Assembly: GCA_002438305.1 (NCBI GenBank)
Contig: DJUI01000038.1
Span: 3,142 to 8,538, forward strand
Length of the DNA: 5,397 nucleotides
Source: Staphylococcaceae bacterium UBA6286
Lineage (GTDB): Bacteria; Bacillota; Bacilli; Staphylococcales; Staphylococcaceae
Direction: 5' to 3'
This document shows, one piece after another, positions 1-5,397 of the stretch (its first letter is position 1; each line of letters starts with the position of its first letter). Made by a program: the position numbers and the translations under genes. Below the pieces are notes generated by a model. The model was given only the letters and a program-made list of their open reading frames with translations. It searched no databases and was not told where the DNA came from.

Positions 1-185
1 GTTGCTACAAATACAGCGCCTGTATCCATACGCATGGAATCAGGAAGATCTTTTACTGCTGATAACGATAAAGTCGCTGGATTGACAGCTAGAATATAAG
101 CCATTGATAGAAATGTTGTCAGTCCACCTAATATCTCACGTCTATAGTTTGTACCTAATTCATCAAACTTAAAATAGTTCTTCAT
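1..185 (-). CDS. pbuG: NCS2/AzgA-family purine permease, N-terminal fragment (guanine/hypoxanthine uptake)
   Basis: This is the first 61 codons of a membrane permease; the rest lies beyond the left edge. The protein starts MKNYFKFDELGTNYRREILG and continues with a hydrophobic stretch, GLTTFLSMAYILAVNP, at about residues 20-35. A short amphipathic FxLxxxxTxxRxEilaGlttFlTMaYIl-type start is characteristic of the AzgA-like branch of NCS2 transporters, which import guanine and hypoxanthine by proton symport (PbuG, PbuO, AzgA). The ATG at 185-183 is preceded by AAAAAGGAG (GGAG at 194-191) with 5 nt spacing, which fixes the start. It has its own promoter and a PurR-like operator upstream, which supports a purine substrate. 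Only the N-terminus is visible, so a PbuO-type or adenine-preferring paralogue is possible. The family call is firm; the exact substrate is inferred. Confidence 0.85.
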   Translation of the reverse strand, partial: MKNYFKFDELGTNYRREILGGLTTFLSMAYILAVNPATLSLSAVKDLPDSMRMDTGAVFVA

Positions 186-224
186 ATGTTCTCCTTTTTA
201 CGTTCATTTAATAAGCACTTGTCT

Positions 225-253
225 ATCTTATTACTTTGAATCGTAAAAATCAA
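225..253 (-). promoter_or_regulatory. Candidate sigma-A promoter of the purine permease gene
   Basis: On the minus strand a -35 hexamer TTGATT (253-248) is separated by 17 nt from a -10 hexamer TAAGAT (230-225). Each matches the housekeeping consensus at 4 of 6 positions. Transcription would start near 218, giving a leader of about 33 nt that contains the GGAG ribosome binding site. That leader is too short for a purine riboswitch. The promoter lies just downstream of the PurR-like boxes, as expected for a PurR-controlled gene. It is predicted from sequence only. Confidence 0.5.
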
Positions 254-257
254 TGTA

Positions 258-301
258 AAAATCGAACATTTTTAAATATTCATAACTTTTTGTTCGTATA
301 A
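258..301 (-). promoter_or_regulatory. PurR-operator-like inverted repeat (two PurBoxes)
   Basis: Two inverted boxes carry the CGAAC core: AAAATCGAACATT at 258-270 (plus strand) and the opposing TTTGTTCGTATAA at 289-301. Against the Bacillus PurBox consensus as I recall it (AWWWCCGAACWWT), the first box matches 12 of 13 positions and the second 10 of 13. The 13-mers are 18 nt apart, slightly wider than the usual 16-17. The exact symmetric core is CGAACA (263-268) and TGTTCG (291-296). PurR is a PRPP-responsive purine repressor that binds such paired boxes upstream of purine synthesis and transport genes. The position immediately upstream of the -35 of a purine permease fits that role. The boxes are seen; PurR binding is inferred. 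Confidence 0.6.
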
Positions 302-322
302 TGGCTTAGTGGGAAGTTCAAG

Positions 323-2449
323 TTATAATTTCAATCCTTTTAACGCATCAGCGAACGGATTATTCACAGGTTCATCCTGCTTCATATATTTCTTCATTTC
401 ACCTTTCGATACTTTGCCAGTTTTATTTGACTTGAAGCGTTTATCCATTGCTTCCTGCGTTTCTCTGAACCCGCAGCTGCAGCTGTACATAGCTTTCTTA
501 CCTGTCCCGTGAAGTGTCAGTTTCTTCTTACAGTTTGGACAGCGGGCATTGGTTTGACGCTGAACGTTCTTCTTCGTCTTGCAGGTCGGATCCTGACAGA
601 CCAGCATCTTACCGTTACGCGTCTTAACTTCCAGCATGAACTTGCCGCATGTCGGACATTCTGTTGATGTTAAATTATCATGTTTGAATTTATCTTCGCT
701 TGCTTTAATGTCTGCAATCAATGTTTTAGTGAAGGTACGCATTTCCTCGATGAATTGTCGTTTGTTGTACTTTCCTTTTTCAATCTGTGTTAATTTATAT
801 TCCCAGTCTGCTGTTAAATCTGGTGATTTCAATGCATCGGGGGCGAGTTCGAGCAGCTGCTTCCCTTTATTCGTCACTCGCAGCCTGCCATCCCGATTTT
901 CAATGGCATTTAGATGATAGAGTTTTTCAATGATATCTGCCCGCGTTGCCACTGTCCCGATGCCACCTGTTTCTTTCAATGTGGCTTTCTGTGCTTTATC
1001 CAACTTGAAAATAGCAGATGGATTCTCCATTGCTTTAAGCAGCGTTCCTTCATTGAAATAAGGCGGCGGCGTTGTTTCCCCTGTTGTTTTAGTCAATTTC
1101 AGTTGGTCGATAACTTCACCCTGCTTGAATGATAATGCCGCTGTTTCTGTCAATGGTTCATACAGCGCCTTGAAACCGAGATCAACAGCCTGTTCGTGCT
1201 TGGCTGTGAACTGTGTCTTGCCGACTTGTATCGTCACTGTCTGAACAGTATAGCGGTACGGTTTCATCAGTACGCTTAAGAACCGTTCAGCAATCAATTC
1301 ATAAATATGGCGCTCTCGCAGTGATAATTCAGCAGCATTCGCTCTCACTTCTGTAGGGACAATCGCATGATGATCAGAAACTTTAGCGTCATTGATGAAA
1401 TGTGTGCTTCCTTTGACCGGCGACTTCAGCAGCTGGACCACTGTCTGACGGTAAACAGTCCCGCCTAATGCTGCTACACGGTCTTTCAATGTAGGTACCA
1501 TGTCTTCTGACAAATAGTTCGCATCAGTTCTTGGATAGGTCACGAGCTTATGACTCTCATATAAGTTCTGCATTGTACTCAATGTTTCCTTGGCAGAATA
1601 TTGATAACGCTTATAAGCATCCTGCTGTAATGATGTTAAATCATAGAGCAGTTCTGGATACTTCTTCTTCTCCACTGTTTCGACAGACACTACGTACCCC
1701 TGCTCTGAATTCAACTCATTCAACAGCTGATCGACTTTAGCTTCATCAAACACCTGTCCACCTGACTGCCATGTGAACTTTGTACCTTTAACAGTGGTAG
1801 TAATGCCATAATAGTTACGCGGCTTGAACGCATTGATTTCGTCTTGACGCAATTTTACCATTTGCAGCGTCGGTGTCTGAACACGTCCAGTCGATAACTG
1901 TGCATCGTATTTAGTCGTCAATGCACGCGTTGCATTGATACCGACAATCCAGTCCGCTTCACTTCTTGCCATTGCCGCATCATACAACCCTTGATACGCC
2001 TTACCATCTTTCAATCGCTGGAACCCATCTTTAATAGCTCTGTCAGTGACTGAGCTGATCCATAACCGTTTGACCGGCTTATTCCCCTTACACTTCTCGA
2101 TAATTAAGCGCGCGACTAATTCACCTTCACGGCCGGCATCGGTTGCAATAATAATTTCATTGACATCATTTCGTTCAATTTGAGCCTTCACTGTATTGAA
2201 CTGCTTACGCGTCTTGCCGATGACTACTGTCTTCATATGGTCCGGTAATATCGGCAGCACATTTAAGTCCCATGTTTTATATTTGACATCGTATTGTTCA
2301 GGGTCAGCATTGGTCACAAGATGACCCAGTGCCCAAGTAACAATATAGCGGTTATTTTCCATATAGCCGTTTTTATTTTGACTACATCCGAGCACTCGGG
2401 CAATATCCCTTGCAACAGATGGTTTTTCTGCTAATACGACAGATTTCAT
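323..2449 (-). CDS. topB: DNA topoisomerase III (type IA)
   Basis: A complete 708-residue type IA topoisomerase, close to the usual Firmicutes TopB length of about 710-730. It cuts one DNA strand through a 5'-phosphotyrosyl bond and decatenates or relaxes negatively supercoiled DNA with Mg2+. The N-terminal Toprim domain (about 1-140) has the AEKPS motif (Glu8) and ATDAGREGE (Asp104, Glu108). The cleavage domain has the [12 protein letters not shown] motif with Tyr305 as the likely nucleophile, and [10 protein letters not shown] (186-195) is another conserved segment. The C-terminus has two four-Cys zinc-ribbon-like modules (Cys598/601/618/623 and Cys637/640/657/659), then a Lys-rich tail. 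The ATG at 2449 follows AGGAA (2461-2457) with a 7-nt gap, a modest site. The gene is transcribed divergently from the HAD-GNAT operon. No terminator is evident before the downstream permease, so read-through is possible. Confidence 0.97.
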   Translation of the reverse strand: MKSVVLAEKPSVARDIARVLGCSQNKNGYMENNRYIVTWALGHLVTNADPEQYDVKYKTWDLNVLPILPDHMKTVVIGKTRKQFNTVKAQIERNDVNEIIIATDAGREGELVARLIIEKCKGNKPVKRLWISSVTDRAIKDGFQRLKDGKAYQGLYDAAMARSEADWIVGINATRALTTKYDAQLSTGRVQTPTLQMVKLRQDEINAFKPRNYYGITTTVKGTKFTWQSGGQVFDEAKVDQLLNELNSEQGYVVSVETVEKKKYPELLYDLTSLQQDAYKRYQYSAKETLSTMQNLYESHKLVTYPRTDANYLSEDMVPTLKDRVAALGGTVYRQTVVQLLKSPVKGSTHFINDAKVSDHHAIVPTEVRANAAELSLRERHIYELIAERFLSVLMKPYRYTVQTVTIQVGKTQFTAKHEQAVDLGFKALYEPLTETAALSFKQGEVIDQLKLTKTTGETTPPPYFNEGTLLKAMENPSAIFKLDKAQKATLKETGGIGTVATRADIIEKLYHLNAIENRDGRLRVTNKGKQLLELAPDALKSPDLTADWEYKLTQIEKGKYNKRQFIEEMRTFTKTLIADIKASEDKFKHDNLTSTECPTCGKFMLEVKTRNGKMLVCQDPTCKTKKNVQRQTNARCPNCKKKLTLHGTGKKAMYSCSCGFRETQEAMDKRFKSNKTGKVSKGEMKKYMKQDEPVNNPFADALKGLKL

Positions 2450-2483
2450 ATCATCATTCCTATTCTCTTTTGGTCATTGCATC

Positions 2484-2512
2484 ATTATAGCATGCCCATA
2501 TAAAGATTTCAT
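2484..2512 (-). promoter_or_regulatory. Candidate extended -10 promoter of topB
   Basis: On the minus strand a perfect TATAAT (2489-2484) is preceded by TGC (2492-2490), making an extended -10 element. A weak -35, ATGAAA (2512-2507, 4 of 6), lies 17 nt upstream. Transcription would start near 2477, leaving a short leader of under 30 nt before the topB ATG. Its -35 directly abuts the -35 of the divergent promoter on the plus strand. Confidence 0.65.
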
Positions 2513-2541
2513 TTGAGTTACTTTTATTAATTCGATATGCT
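2513..2541 (+). promoter_or_regulatory. Candidate sigma-A promoter of the HAD-GNAT operon
   Basis: TTGAGT (2513-2518) and TATGCT (2536-2541) are separated by 17 nt; each hexamer matches consensus at 4 of 6 positions. Transcription would start near 2548, just ahead of the AGGAGG site. The upstream in-frame ATG at 2537 would then lie inside the -10 element and outside the transcript, which agrees with a start codon at 2567. Confidence 0.5.
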
Positions 2542-2553
2542 AGTGGCAAACAG

Positions 2554-2559
2554 AGGAGG
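2554..2559 (+). promoter_or_regulatory. Ribosome binding site that decides the HAD phosphatase start
   Basis: A full AGGAGG Shine-Dalgarno sequence sits 7 nt before the ATG at 2567. The longer in-frame ATG at 2537 has no purine-rich site before it and would translate this AGGAGG as protein. The downstream start is therefore preferred. Confidence 0.85.
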
Positions 2560-2566
2560 ACGATTG

Positions 2567-3379
2567 ATGAATTCAATGTATTTCCCTGAGCGTGTTCACT
2601 GGTTAGTGTGCTCAGATTTTGACGAGACCTTCTTCGCCCACGACTTGTCCAACGCGGAAGATGCGAAGACACTGGATGACTATACCGCACACCATGCTCA
2701 AGAGAGCGGCATTATGTTCGGCATTGTATCTGCAAGCACTATCGATATGATCAAATCCTGCATGGAAATCGGCCATTTCAGCCATTATCCTCACTTCATC
2801 TCATCTAATTCCGGCACTGAGCTCTGGTATTATAGAGACGGCGAAGAAATTTACGATACAGAGTATGAAGAACAGCTACTGACACAAGGGTTCTCCAAAT
2901 CAAACATTCTGGAGATTGAAGACCGGCTGCTTAACGAAGGCATTTCCCTTATTGTGCAGACACCTTTCGTCGACGCTCCGTTCTCTCGCAACTACTACTA
3001 CCATGAGCAGACGCCTGACATCGATGAAGCCAATTTCAGGCGTATCCGTCAGCTGGCTCATGCCCACCGACTTGTGGTCAATATCAGTAAATGCAATCCA
3101 CTGATCGGTGATCCAGAACACCATTATGACGTCGACTTCTTCCCAGCAAGTGCGGGCAAAGATGCCATCGTCCATTACTTAACTAAAAAGTTCAACCTTC
3201 CAAAAGAACAAACAGCTGCTTTTGGTGACAGCGGGAATGATATCAACATGCTGAATAGCGTGAAACATGGGTATTTAGTAAGTAATGCTACGCCCGAAGC
3301 AAAAAAATTATTTCCATCGATTGCAGAATATCCATACAGCAAGGGCATTTTGACAACACTAAAGACAATAATAACTTAA
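2567..3379 (+). CDS. HAD-superfamily (subfamily IIB, Cof/sucrose-phosphatase-like) hydrolase
   Basis: A 270-residue soluble phosphatase of the haloacid dehalogenase superfamily, counted from the ATG at 2567. Motif I is CSDFDET (nucleophile Asp17, acid/base Asp19). Motif II is the IVSAST segment (Ser55 or Ser57). Motif III is the Lys of SAGKDAIVHYL (Lys198). Motif IV is FGDSGNDINML (Asp221, Asp225), which binds Mg2+. The cap insert between motifs II and III (about 80-190) is typical of the IIB type that acts on sugar phosphates and other small phosphorylated metabolites. The KCNP...DVDFFPASAGK spacing recalls the sucrose-6-phosphate phosphatase/mannosyl-phosphoglycerate phosphatase branch, but no partner sugar synthase is nearby. 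It is the first gene of an operon with the GNAT gene. All catalytic residues are present, so it should be active; the substrate is unknown. Confidence 0.9.
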   Translation: MNSMYFPERVHWLVCSDFDETFFAHDLSNAEDAKTLDDYTAHHAQESGIMFGIVSASTIDMIKSCMEIGHFSHYPHFISSNSGTELWYYRDGEEIYDTEYEEQLLTQGFSKSNILEIEDRLLNEGISLIVQTPFVDAPFSRNYYYHEQTPDIDEANFRRIRQLAHAHRLVVNISKCNPLIGDPEHHYDVDFFPASAGKDAIVHYLTKKFNLPKEQTAAFGDSGNDINMLNSVKHGYLVSNATPEAKKLFPSIAEYPYSKGILTTLKTIIT

Positions 3380-3393
3380 GGAGTGAACAGCAC

Positions 3394-4245
3394 ATGAACA
3401 GTGCTACAGATGATTATGACAAGGTCAGTCAATTCCTCTATGAGATGAATCAGCAGCCGGAACATCATGTCGGCTACTTAGCGTACAACCAAGAACGCAT
3501 CAAAAAACAACTGGAACAACTAAGTCCGGAAAATGTCGCTGTATTATCAGAAGATGATGAAATTATCGCAGTGGTCGGCATCAGTCCTAAAGAAGACGAT
3601 ACTGCTTATGTGTTCGGACCGATTACAAAACAGACAGACAGTGCCACACAAGTGAAAATGAAAGAAGTATGTCAACGACTGATACAGCAGAATCCCGACG
3701 TCAAAACATACGAATTCTATATCGGCGCCCAGCACGTCTTCGGTCAGGCAGTGATGAAATCATTAAAAACTCAATATTTGGGAACGCGTTATACCATGTC
3801 TGCAGCACGTCTTAATGACTCTGATATCGATACACGCCTTGTCATGCCGTACAGTCCCATCTACAAGAAAGGATTAATGGCTTTAATGAAGAACTTATAT
3901 GTCAATCCGAAAGAACGGACAAAGGCACTGCTCAGCCAACTGGATGGATCCTATGAGCTCTTCATTCTGTTGAGTGAAGGTATCGTCAAAGGATATATCG
4001 TGCTCGCAGTTAATGAACACGCAACGTGTTATGTAGACTATGTGGTCACGCATAAAAATTATCGTCAGCAAGGAATTGGGCATCGTCTTGTCGCTTATGC
4101 CGCCCGTCATGCGTTCAATGAACATCATGCGACTGAAATACAATTGAGCGTAGAAGACAAGAGAAAACGTACGATTGAATTTTATGAGAAGTTAGGATTC
4201 AAAAAAGTGAATGAACTGCATCATTACAAATTTACGTTGGACTGA
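3394..4245 (+). CDS. Two-domain GNAT-family N-acetyltransferase
   Basis: A 283-residue protein with a clear GNAT domain in its C-terminal half. The acetyl-CoA pyrophosphate loop is RQQGIGH (224-230), after the beta strand CYVDYVVTHKNY, and motif B ends in FYEKLGFKKV (263-272) with a likely catalytic or structural Tyr264. The N-terminal half (about 45-140) has a similar order of predicted strands and helices (AVVGISP, YVFGPIT, then a long helix to about 100, then EFYIGAQ), but no RxxGxG/A loop, so it looks like a degenerate second GNAT fold. The ATG at 3394 follows AAGGAG (3378-3383) with a 10-nt gap; this site overlaps the TAA of the HAD gene, implying co-transcription and probably coupled translation. 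A strong terminator follows 9 nt after its stop. The acceptor (amino sugar, polyamine, peptide or antibiotic) cannot be told from sequence. Confidence 0.88.
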   Translation: MNSATDDYDKVSQFLYEMNQQPEHHVGYLAYNQERIKKQLEQLSPENVAVLSEDDEIIAVVGISPKEDDTAYVFGPITKQTDSATQVKMKEVCQRLIQQNPDVKTYEFYIGAQHVFGQAVMKSLKTQYLGTRYTMSAARLNDSDIDTRLVMPYSPIYKKGLMALMKNLYVNPKERTKALLSQLDGSYELFILLSEGIVKGYIVLAVNEHATCYVDYVVTHKNYRQQGIGHRLVAYAARHAFNEHHATEIQLSVEDKRKRTIEFYEKLGFKKVNELHHYKFTLD

Positions 4246-4254
4246 CGAAGAAGT

Positions 4255-4291
4255 AACGCCAAAATCGTTGTTAAGGTTTTGGCGTTTTTGT
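4255..4291 (+). terminator. Rho-independent terminator of the HAD-GNAT operon
   Basis: A perfect 10-bp stem AACGCCAAAA (4255-4264) pairs with TTTTGGCGTT (4277-4286). It can be extended inward by T-G and C-G pairs to leave an 8-nt loop. The 3' arm runs into a T-tract (4285-4289, then GTT). The 5' flank is not A-rich enough to make it clearly bidirectional. It isolates the operon from glcU. Confidence 0.9.
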
Positions 4292-4322
4292 TATCTATTG
4301 ACCTGACTATGATCATGATGAT

Positions 4323-4347
4323 GTTTTATCAGATTATTGATGGGAAT
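4323..4347 (+). promoter_or_regulatory. Sigma-B-like promoter upstream of glcU-gdh
   Basis: GTTTTA (4323-4328) and GGGAAT (4342-4347) are 13 nt apart. They fit the staphylococcal/Bacillus sigma-B pattern GWTTWW-N12-15-GGGWAW at every position. The start would be near 4354, giving a leader of about 26 nt that contains the AAAGGA ribosome binding site. A sigma-A alternative is poor: TTGACC at 4298-4303 has no good -10 at 16-18 nt. Motifs of this degeneracy also occur by chance, so the call rests on its position. Confidence 0.5.
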
Positions 4348-4379
4348 AGGATAGTATCAATGGATAAAGGAATGAGGCA

Positions 4380-5231
4380 ATGGATATATTAATCGCATTA
4401 CTTCCTGCCCTATTATGGGGCAGCGTTGTACTGATCAATGTCAAAGTAGGCGGAACGTCTTATGAACAAATTATGGGCACAGTACTTGGTGCTTTCATTG
4501 TTGGGACTGCTGTTTACTTCATCGTTCAGCCTGAACTGAGCGTTAAAATACTGATCGTCGGCATGATTTCCGGCGCATTCTGGGCGCTCGGTCAAGGAAA
4601 TCAGCTGAAAAGCATCAAAAAAATCGGCGTTGCTAAAACAATGCCCATCTCCACTGGGATGCAGCTTGTCGGAACAACCCTCATCTCAGTGATATTCTTC
4701 AATGAATGGAAATCAACGACTGCTGTGATTCTCGGCATCGTTGCACTACTGCTGTTAGTCACTGGTGTTGTTCTGACATCGTTGAAAGGTGACAAAGATG
4801 ACGAAGAAAACGGAAGTATCAAATCAGCGCTTAACATACTGATTATTTCTTCCATCGGCTATATTACATATGTCGTCATCGGCAGATTCTTCGGTGTCGA
4901 GGGATGGGATGCATTATTCCCGCAAGCCATTGGAATGGTAATCGGCGGATTCCTGCTCAGCTTCAAACACAAACCTAAAAAGAAAGCAGTCGTCAAAAAC
5001 TTGATTCCAGGTGTGTTATGGGCCCTGGGTAACATGGCCATGTTCTATTCTCAGCCAAAAGTCGGTGTTGCAACAAGCTTCTCGTTCTCGCAGATGCTTG
5101 TGGTCGTGTCAACTCTAGGTGGTATCTTCATTCTGCACGAGCAGAAGACAAAAAAACAATATATCGGCATTGCTGTCGGGATCATACTCATTATCGCTGC
5201 AGCATTTTTACTAGGTTATGCTAAAAAATAA
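4380..5231 (+). CDS. glcU: Glucose uptake protein GlcU (GRP/DMT-superfamily transporter)
   Basis: A complete 283-residue integral membrane protein with about ten hydrophobic segments (roughly 2-20, 31-50, 55-72, 86-106, 114-134, 149-168, 178-195, 205-225, 231-252, 260-279). It matches the GlcU glucose/ribose porter family, starting MDILIALLPALLWGSVVLIN. It imports free glucose, probably by proton symport, independently of the PTS. An acidic loop (138-144, DKDDEEN) splits two homologous halves: WALGQGN near 68-74 and WALGNMA near 214-220 are equivalent. The ATG at 4380 follows AAAGGAATGAGG, with AAGGA about 8 nt away. The gdh gene starts 15 nt after its stop, and this glcU-gdh pairing is known from S. 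xylosus and Bacillus, which makes the substrate assignment credible. A sigma-B-like promoter lies upstream. Confidence 0.93.
   Translation: MDILIALLPALLWGSVVLINVKVGGTSYEQIMGTVLGAFIVGTAVYFIVQPELSVKILIVGMISGAFWALGQGNQLKSIKKIGVAKTMPISTGMQLVGTTLISVIFFNEWKSTTAVILGIVALLLLVTGVVLTSLKGDKDDEENGSIKSALNILIISSIGYITYVVIGRFFGVEGWDALFPQAIGMVIGGFLLSFKHKPKKKAVVKNLIPGVLWALGNMAMFYSQPKVGVATSFSFSQMLVVVSTLGGIFILHEQKTKKQYIGIAVGIILIIAAAFLLGYAKK

Positions 5232-5397
<166 letters not shown>

Noticed and set aside
186..224. A purine riboswitch in the leader of the permease gene.
   Set aside because: The predicted leader is only about 33 nt and shows none of the conserved three-way-junction segments.
309..1740. Several 60-90-codon plus-strand open frames inside topB.
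   Set aside because: They are antisense to a clear, conserved gene, lack ribosome binding sites and show no recognisable domains.
323..2449. topB as a sign of a plasmid or integrative element.
   Set aside because: Some mobile elements carry topoisomerase III genes, but here it is of chromosomal length and surrounded by housekeeping genes, with no relaxase, integrase, conjugation genes or attachment repeats.
2537..2566. A 10-residue N-terminal extension of the HAD phosphatase from the ATG at 2537.
   Set aside because: There is no ribosome binding site before it, it overlaps the predicted -10 element, and a perfect AGGAGG stands 7 nt before the ATG at 2567.
2460..2690. A 76-codon minus-strand open frame upstream of topB.
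   Set aside because: It overlaps the HAD gene antisense and the divergent promoters, has low-complexity Ser/Arg-rich content, and resembles no family I know.
4309..4361. Palindrome ATGATCAT (4309-4316) and a 6-bp inverted repeat ATTGAT/ATCAAT (4336-4341, 4356-4361) before glcU as operators.
   Set aside because: Both are short, AT-rich and easily chance. They do not fit the CcpA cre consensus or another operator I recognise.

Overview
The window looks like an ordinary chromosomal housekeeping and accessory-metabolism region of a low-to-moderate GC Gram-positive coccus, most likely Staphylococcaceae (Staphylococcus, Macrococcus or a close relative). The reasons are strong AGGAGG-type ribosome binding sites, a Firmicutes-style topoisomerase III, and a GlcU glucose uptake protein followed by glucose 1-dehydrogenase, a pair described in Staphylococcus xylosus and Bacillus. 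Three 60-base lines counted by eye in coding regions gave about 40-47% G+C, which seems high for S. aureus, so I do not name a species. No phage, IS, integrase, CRISPR or RNA gene was seen.

Layout. Positions 1-185 (minus) hold the first 61 codons of an NCS2/AzgA-type purine permease (pbuG-like), running off the left edge. Its upstream region (186-322) has a sigma-A-type promoter and, just upstream of that, a pair of inverted CGAAC/GTTCG boxes resembling a PurR operator. Positions 323-2449 (minus) encode complete DNA topoisomerase III (topB). A 117-bp divergent promoter region (2450-2566) separates topB from a plus-strand operon: an HAD-superfamily phosphatase (2567-3379) and, 14 nt later, a two-domain GNAT acetyltransferase (3394-4245), closed by a strong intrinsic terminator (4255-4291). 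A second plus-strand operon follows: a sigma-B-like promoter (4323-4347), glcU (4380-5231) and the first 50 codons of gdh (from 5247, running off the right edge).

How the genes work together. GlcU and Gdh form a PTS-independent glucose route: uptake of unphosphorylated glucose, then oxidation to gluconolactone with NAD(P)+ reduction. The HAD-GNAT pair is very probably co-transcribed and may act on a common small-molecule pathway, but its substrates cannot be read from sequence. TopB and the purine permease share a strand but seem to have separate promoters. I see no wholly new system here. The most informative non-coding signals are the PurR-like operator, the abutting divergent promoters and the sigma-B-like promoter before glcU-gdh.
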